From Clostridium sp. (lineage in GTDB: Bacteria > Bacillota > Clostridia > Clostridiales > Clostridiaceae), in assembly GCA_012511315.1 (NCBI GenBank), contig JAAZGI010000234.1:1-7612 (forward strand): a stretch of 7,612 nucleotides of DNA. Direction: 5' to 3'. Numbering within the stretch: the first letter of the stretch is position 1; each line of letters starts with the position of its first letter. The notes beneath the pieces are model-generated. The model did no database searches. It was not told the origin of the DNA and saw only the letters and a program-made list of their open reading frames with translations. The position numbers were made by a program, and so were the translations under genes. Shown here piece by piece: positions 4,970-7,612 of this stretch.

Positions 4970-6760
4970 ATGAACGGTTATTTTGGAAAACTGTTACGAG
5001 TTAACCTAACAACAGGAGAAGTCAAGGTGGATCCGATTGATCCAAAAACTTGCAGAGATTTTATTGGCGGGAGAGGTTTGGGAACCAAGCTATTCTATGA
5101 GGAGGTAGGACCTCATGTAGACGGCCTAAGCGAAGACAACAAATTATTCTTCATGACAGGACCATTGACTGGAACCGCCGTGCCAACAGGTGGTCGTTAT
5201 ATGGTTATTACCAAGGCGCCACTTACCGGTACCATTGCATCCTCTAACTCTGGTGGACATTGGGGAGCAGAACTTAAGTATGCTGGCTACGATGGACTAG
5301 TGGTTGAAGGGAAAGCGGATCACCCAGTTTACATCAACATTGAAGATGATAAAGTTGAAATCCGCGACGCCTCTCATTTATGGGGAAAAGTCGTTTCTGA
5401 AGCCACCGAACTAATGGGTAAAGAAACCCCTGCTCGCGCCAAGGTTCTTTCCATCGGACCGGCTGGAGAAAATCAATCACTCTTAGCCGCTATCATGAAC
5501 GACATCCACCGTGCTGCCGGACGTTCTGGAGTCGGTGCTGTGATGGGATCTAAGAATCTAAAAGCCATCACAGTTCGGGGAACTCAAAAGGCCCCCATCG
5601 CCAATGCCGAAAAACTGAAAGAAGCCAACCTATCCGCTCTGAAAAAGATTCGCGAAAACGGCGTTACTTCTGCCGGTTTACCGAACTATGGCTCTGCGGT
5701 TCTGGTTAACATTATTAATGAAAATGGAATCCTGCCCACCAATAACTTCCAAACAGCTCAATTTGATGACGCTGAGATGATTTCTGGTGAATGGATGACT
5801 GAAAAATATTTGACCCGTAAAGATCCCTGTCACCACTGTCCAATTGGTTGCGGACGCTATGTTAAACTAGATGGTTGGGAAGGTGGCGGACCTGAGTATG
5901 AGACAATTTGGTGTTATGGATCCGACTGTGGAGTCAATGACTTTGAAAAAATTATTGTTGCCAATAAGTGGTGTAATGAATACGGCATCGATACGATTGG
6001 GGCTGGTGCAACCATAGCTGCCGCCATGGAACTCTATCAAAAAGGTTATCTAAAAGATGAAGATTTAGATGGTGTTAGCCTCCAATGGGGCGACGCCGAT
6101 GCCGTTGTTGAATGGACGAAACGAATGGGTAAAGGAGAAGGACTGGGTGCTACTATGGCGGATGGATCCTATCGTCTTTGTGATTCTTTCGGTGTTCCTG
6201 AGCTATCCATGTCTGTTAAAAAACAAGAACTACCAGCCTATGATCCACGTGGCGTACAAGGCCAAGGGCTTTCTTATGCCACCAGTAACCGTGGCGGTTG
6301 CCATGTCAGAGGTTATATGATCTCCCCTGAAATCTTAGCCCTACCGGAAGAATTGGACCGTTTTGCAACCGATGGGAAAGCCAACTGGACTAAAATCTTC
6401 CAAGACCTTACGGCCGTTATTGACTCCTTAGGCGTTTGTCTATTTACTTCCTTTGCTCTGGGTGCGCCGGATTATGCCCAAATGCTCTCAGCTGTTACTG
6501 GCGAAGAAATTAGCGTAGACGAACTAATGCAACGCGGCGAACGAATTTGGAACATCGAAAAAATGTTTAATTTAGAAGCTGGTATTACCCCTGAAATGGA
6601 CACATTGCCGAAACGTCTATTAGAAGAACCCATCCCAGATGGACCTTCTAAGGGAGAAGTCACTCGCTTAGATATTACGCTACCAGAATATTACAACGTT
6701 CGTGGTTGGGAAAACGGGATTCCTTCTGACGAAAAATTAAAAGAATTAGGACTGAAATAA
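4970..6760 (+). CDS. aor: Aldehyde:ferredoxin oxidoreductase, tungsten-dependent
   Basis: This 596-residue cytoplasmic enzyme interconverts aldehydes and carboxylic acids using ferredoxin; in anaerobes it serves amino-acid fermentation or reduction of acids to aldehydes. The length is close to archaeal AOR (about 605). Residues 1-204 are the AFOR N-terminal domain (MNGYFGKLLRVNLTTGEV, FIGGRGLGTK 31-40, GPLTGTAVPTGGRY 64-77, SSNSGGHWGAELKYAGYDGLVVEG 91-114), which cradles the bispyranopterin. The [4Fe-4S] cluster ligands are Cys287, Cys290 and Cys294 (CHHCPIGC) plus Cys490. Two pterin-contact motifs are visible: GIDTIGAG (339-346) and DSLGVC (485-490). GGPEYE (306-311) supplies the conserved active-site-region acids, and SNRGGCHVRGYM (439-450) is typical of the family. 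AAGGAG at 4955-4960 sets the start. It is the first gene of the operon, under the cofactor riboswitch; its stop is followed directly by the next ATG. Substrate range cannot be read from sequence, and other AFOR subfamilies remain possible. Confidence 0.96.
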   Translation: MNGYFGKLLRVNLTTGEVKVDPIDPKTCRDFIGGRGLGTKLFYEEVGPHVDGLSEDNKLFFMTGPLTGTAVPTGGRYMVITKAPLTGTIASSNSGGHWGAELKYAGYDGLVVEGKADHPVYINIEDDKVEIRDASHLWGKVVSEATELMGKETPARAKVLSIGPAGENQSLLAAIMNDIHRAAGRSGVGAVMGSKNLKAITVRGTQKAPIANAEKLKEANLSALKKIRENGVTSAGLPNYGSAVLVNIINENGILPTNNFQTAQFDDAEMISGEWMTEKYLTRKDPCHHCPIGCGRYVKLDGWEGGGPEYETIWCYGSDCGVNDFEKIIVANKWCNEYGIDTIGAGATIAAAMELYQKGYLKDEDLDGVSLQWGDADAVVEWTKRMGKGEGLGATMADGSYRLCDSFGVPELSMSVKKQELPAYDPRGVQGQGLSYATSNRGGCHVRGYMISPEILALPEELDRFATDGKANWTKIFQDLTAVIDSLGVCLFTSFALGAPDYAQMLSAVTGEEISVDELMQRGERIWNIEKMFNLEAGITPEMDTLPKRLLEEPIPDGPSKGEVTRLDITLPEYYNVRGWENGIPSDEKLKELGLK

Positions 6761-7012
6761 ATGATCAATGAACCTTCGGGAAATCAAATACATATCCTCG
6801 TGAAACTCTTTGCTACCTTACGGGAGGGACGAGGCAAAACGGTGGATTTCCCCTACTGTGAGGGACTAACTGCTGGAGAGATTATAAAGGGACTGGATAT
6901 TCCCATGGAGGATGTAGCTATTCTCCTCGTGAATGGTCGGAGCGCTAAAGCTCATCGGGTCATAGAACCCACCGATTATCTGTCCATCTTCCCCCCCGTT
7001 GGAGGTGGCTAA
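6761..7012 (+). CDS. MoaD/ThiS-type sulfur carrier protein
   Basis: This encodes an 83-residue ubiquitin-like protein. It starts at the ATG immediately after the AOR stop, with a modest AGGA site at 6748-6751 inside the AOR end, so it probably depends on translational coupling. The fold is suggested by IHILVKLFATLREGRGKTVDF (10-30), the LTAGEIIKGLDI helix (36-47), AILLVNGRSAK (53-63), and DYLSIFPPVGGG at the C terminus. In this family the terminal Gly-Gly is adenylated by an E1-like enzyme and converted to a thiocarboxylate that donates sulfur, for MoaD to the dithiolene of molybdopterin. Here the chain ends in three glycines. Position between an AOR and an E1-like gene points to tungstopterin sulfuration rather than thiamine synthesis. 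There are no MoaE, thiS-pathway or thiG genes in view. The stop overlaps the next start by one base (TAATG). Confidence 0.93.
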   Translation: MINEPSGNQIHILVKLFATLREGRGKTVDFPYCEGLTAGEIIKGLDIPMEDVAILLVNGRSAKAHRVIEPTDYLSIFPPVGGG

Positions 7013-7612
7013 TGGAACGCTATCATCGAAATGAACGAGCCCTCAGCCACGCGGAAAATTTAAATTTAAAAAATAAATCCATTGCCATTGTCGGTCTCGG
7101 CGGTTTAGGTGGCTATGTCGCTGAATCCTTTGCTCGCTTAGGCGTGAAACATATTACGCTGATTGATGATGATGTGTTTGAAATCACCAATTTAAATCGA
7201 CAATTAAACTCTTATCCTGACAACTTGGGCCAATCCAAGGCCCAAGTTGCTCAGAAGCAACTAAATCGAGTGAATCCAGATATTGATGTGAAAGCTCATC
7301 ACGTCAGATTGGATGAAACCAACGCTCAGAGCCTCCTGGTCGACCATGATATCATCATCGACTGTTTGGACAACATCCCAACCCGACTCACCTTAGAGGA
7401 CGCGGCAGATCAGCTCCGCCTACCTTTAATCCATGGCGCCATCGGCGGCTGGTATGGACAGGTCAGTTTAGTTATGCCAGGAAGCAGAGCCCTATCCAAG
7501 CTCTATCAGAATCAGGAGGAAAAAGTTTCCTCCTATTGGGGAAATCCCGTTTTTATTGTATCTACTGTCGCATCGATTCAAGTTGCTGAAGCCGTCAAAG
7601 TTTTAATTGGCA
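7012..7612 (+). CDS. E1-like adenylyltransferase, ThiF/MoeB/HesA family (3' end outside window)
   Basis: Partial: 200 complete codons run to the window edge without a stop. The ATG at 7012 overlaps the preceding stop, and GGAGGTGG at 7001-7008 inside the carrier gene is the ribosome site. This enzyme should adenylate the C-terminal glycine of the MoaD-like partner using ATP. Visible motifs are the nucleotide loop GLGGLGG (28-34), acidic DDD at 52-54, the NLNRQ signature (60-64), Lys76 in GQSK, and DCLDN (117-121) with the magnesium/ATP aspartate. HGAIGGWYGQVSLVMPG (about 142-158) is the usual central strand region. NPVFIVSTVASIQVAEAVKVLIG matches the C-terminal helix that follows the zinc site in MoeB/ThiF. 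The CxxC zinc pair expected before it is absent; the segment is instead a short SRALSKLYQNQEEKVSSYWG. Only one Cys (118) is visible, so this appears to be the compact, zinc-less type. A precise name (MoeB, ThiF or HesA) is not justified. Confidence 0.93.
   Translation, partial: MERYHRNERALSHAENLNLKNKSIAIVGLGGLGGYVAESFARLGVKHITLIDDDVFEITNLNRQLNSYPDNLGQSKAQVAQKQLNRVNPDIDVKAHHVRLDETNAQSLLVDHDIIIDCLDNIPTRLTLEDAADQLRLPLIHGAIGGWYGQVSLVMPGSRALSKLYQNQEEKVSSYWGNPVFIVSTVASIQVAEAVKVLIG

Noticed and set aside
6069..6663. Open frames at 6069-6320 (plus) and 6472-6663 (minus) within the AOR gene
   Set aside because: Both lie out of frame inside a fully conserved AOR coding sequence.

Overview
The window looks like chromosomal DNA of an anaerobic, low-GC Firmicute, probably a clostridial species. 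The reasons are AT-rich intergenic DNA, strong GGAGG-type ribosome binding sites, a Gram-positive style lipoprotein, a DUF1846 protein and a tungsten-type aldehyde:ferredoxin oxidoreductase (AOR). A species cannot be named from this sequence alone.

Layout. (1) 1-139 is intergenic. (2) 140-1069 (minus) encodes a lipoprotein with a Thr/Ser-rich stalk and an acidic, Met-rich C-terminal domain. (3) 1070-1789 is an AT-rich spacer with no convincing gene. (4) 1790-2584 (plus) encodes a PUA/EVE-like sensor domain joined to an AT-hook and a small C-terminal module, with no nuclease. It ends at a very long terminator hairpin. (5) 2816-4318 (minus), convergent with gene 4, encodes a full-length DUF1846 (UPF0371) protein. 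(6) 4319-4831 is a spacer holding the promoter of the DUF1846 gene, a short 19-bp tandem repeat and the promoter region of the last operon. (7) 4832-4934 is a molybdenum/tungsten-cofactor (Moco/Tuco) riboswitch aptamer. (8) 4970-7612 is an operon: AOR, a MoaD-like sulfur carrier, and the start of an E1-like adenylyltransferase (ThiF/MoeB/HesA family) that runs off the window end.

The most interesting part is 4831-7612. AOR enzymes carry a tungsten atom held by two pyranopterin molecules. The MoaD-like protein and its E1 partner are the type of pair that supplies the dithiolene sulfur of that pterin. The riboswitch in front of them would sense the finished cofactor. The 5' strand of the aptamer's closing helix can instead pair over 11 bp with the Shine-Dalgarno region of the AOR gene. 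This predicts a translational ON switch: cofactor binding holds the 5' strand in the aptamer and frees the ribosome binding site. The three genes are tightly packed (TAA directly followed by ATG, then a TAATG overlap), so translation is probably coupled through the operon.

The left half contains unrelated single genes, none of which forms an obvious system with the AOR operon.
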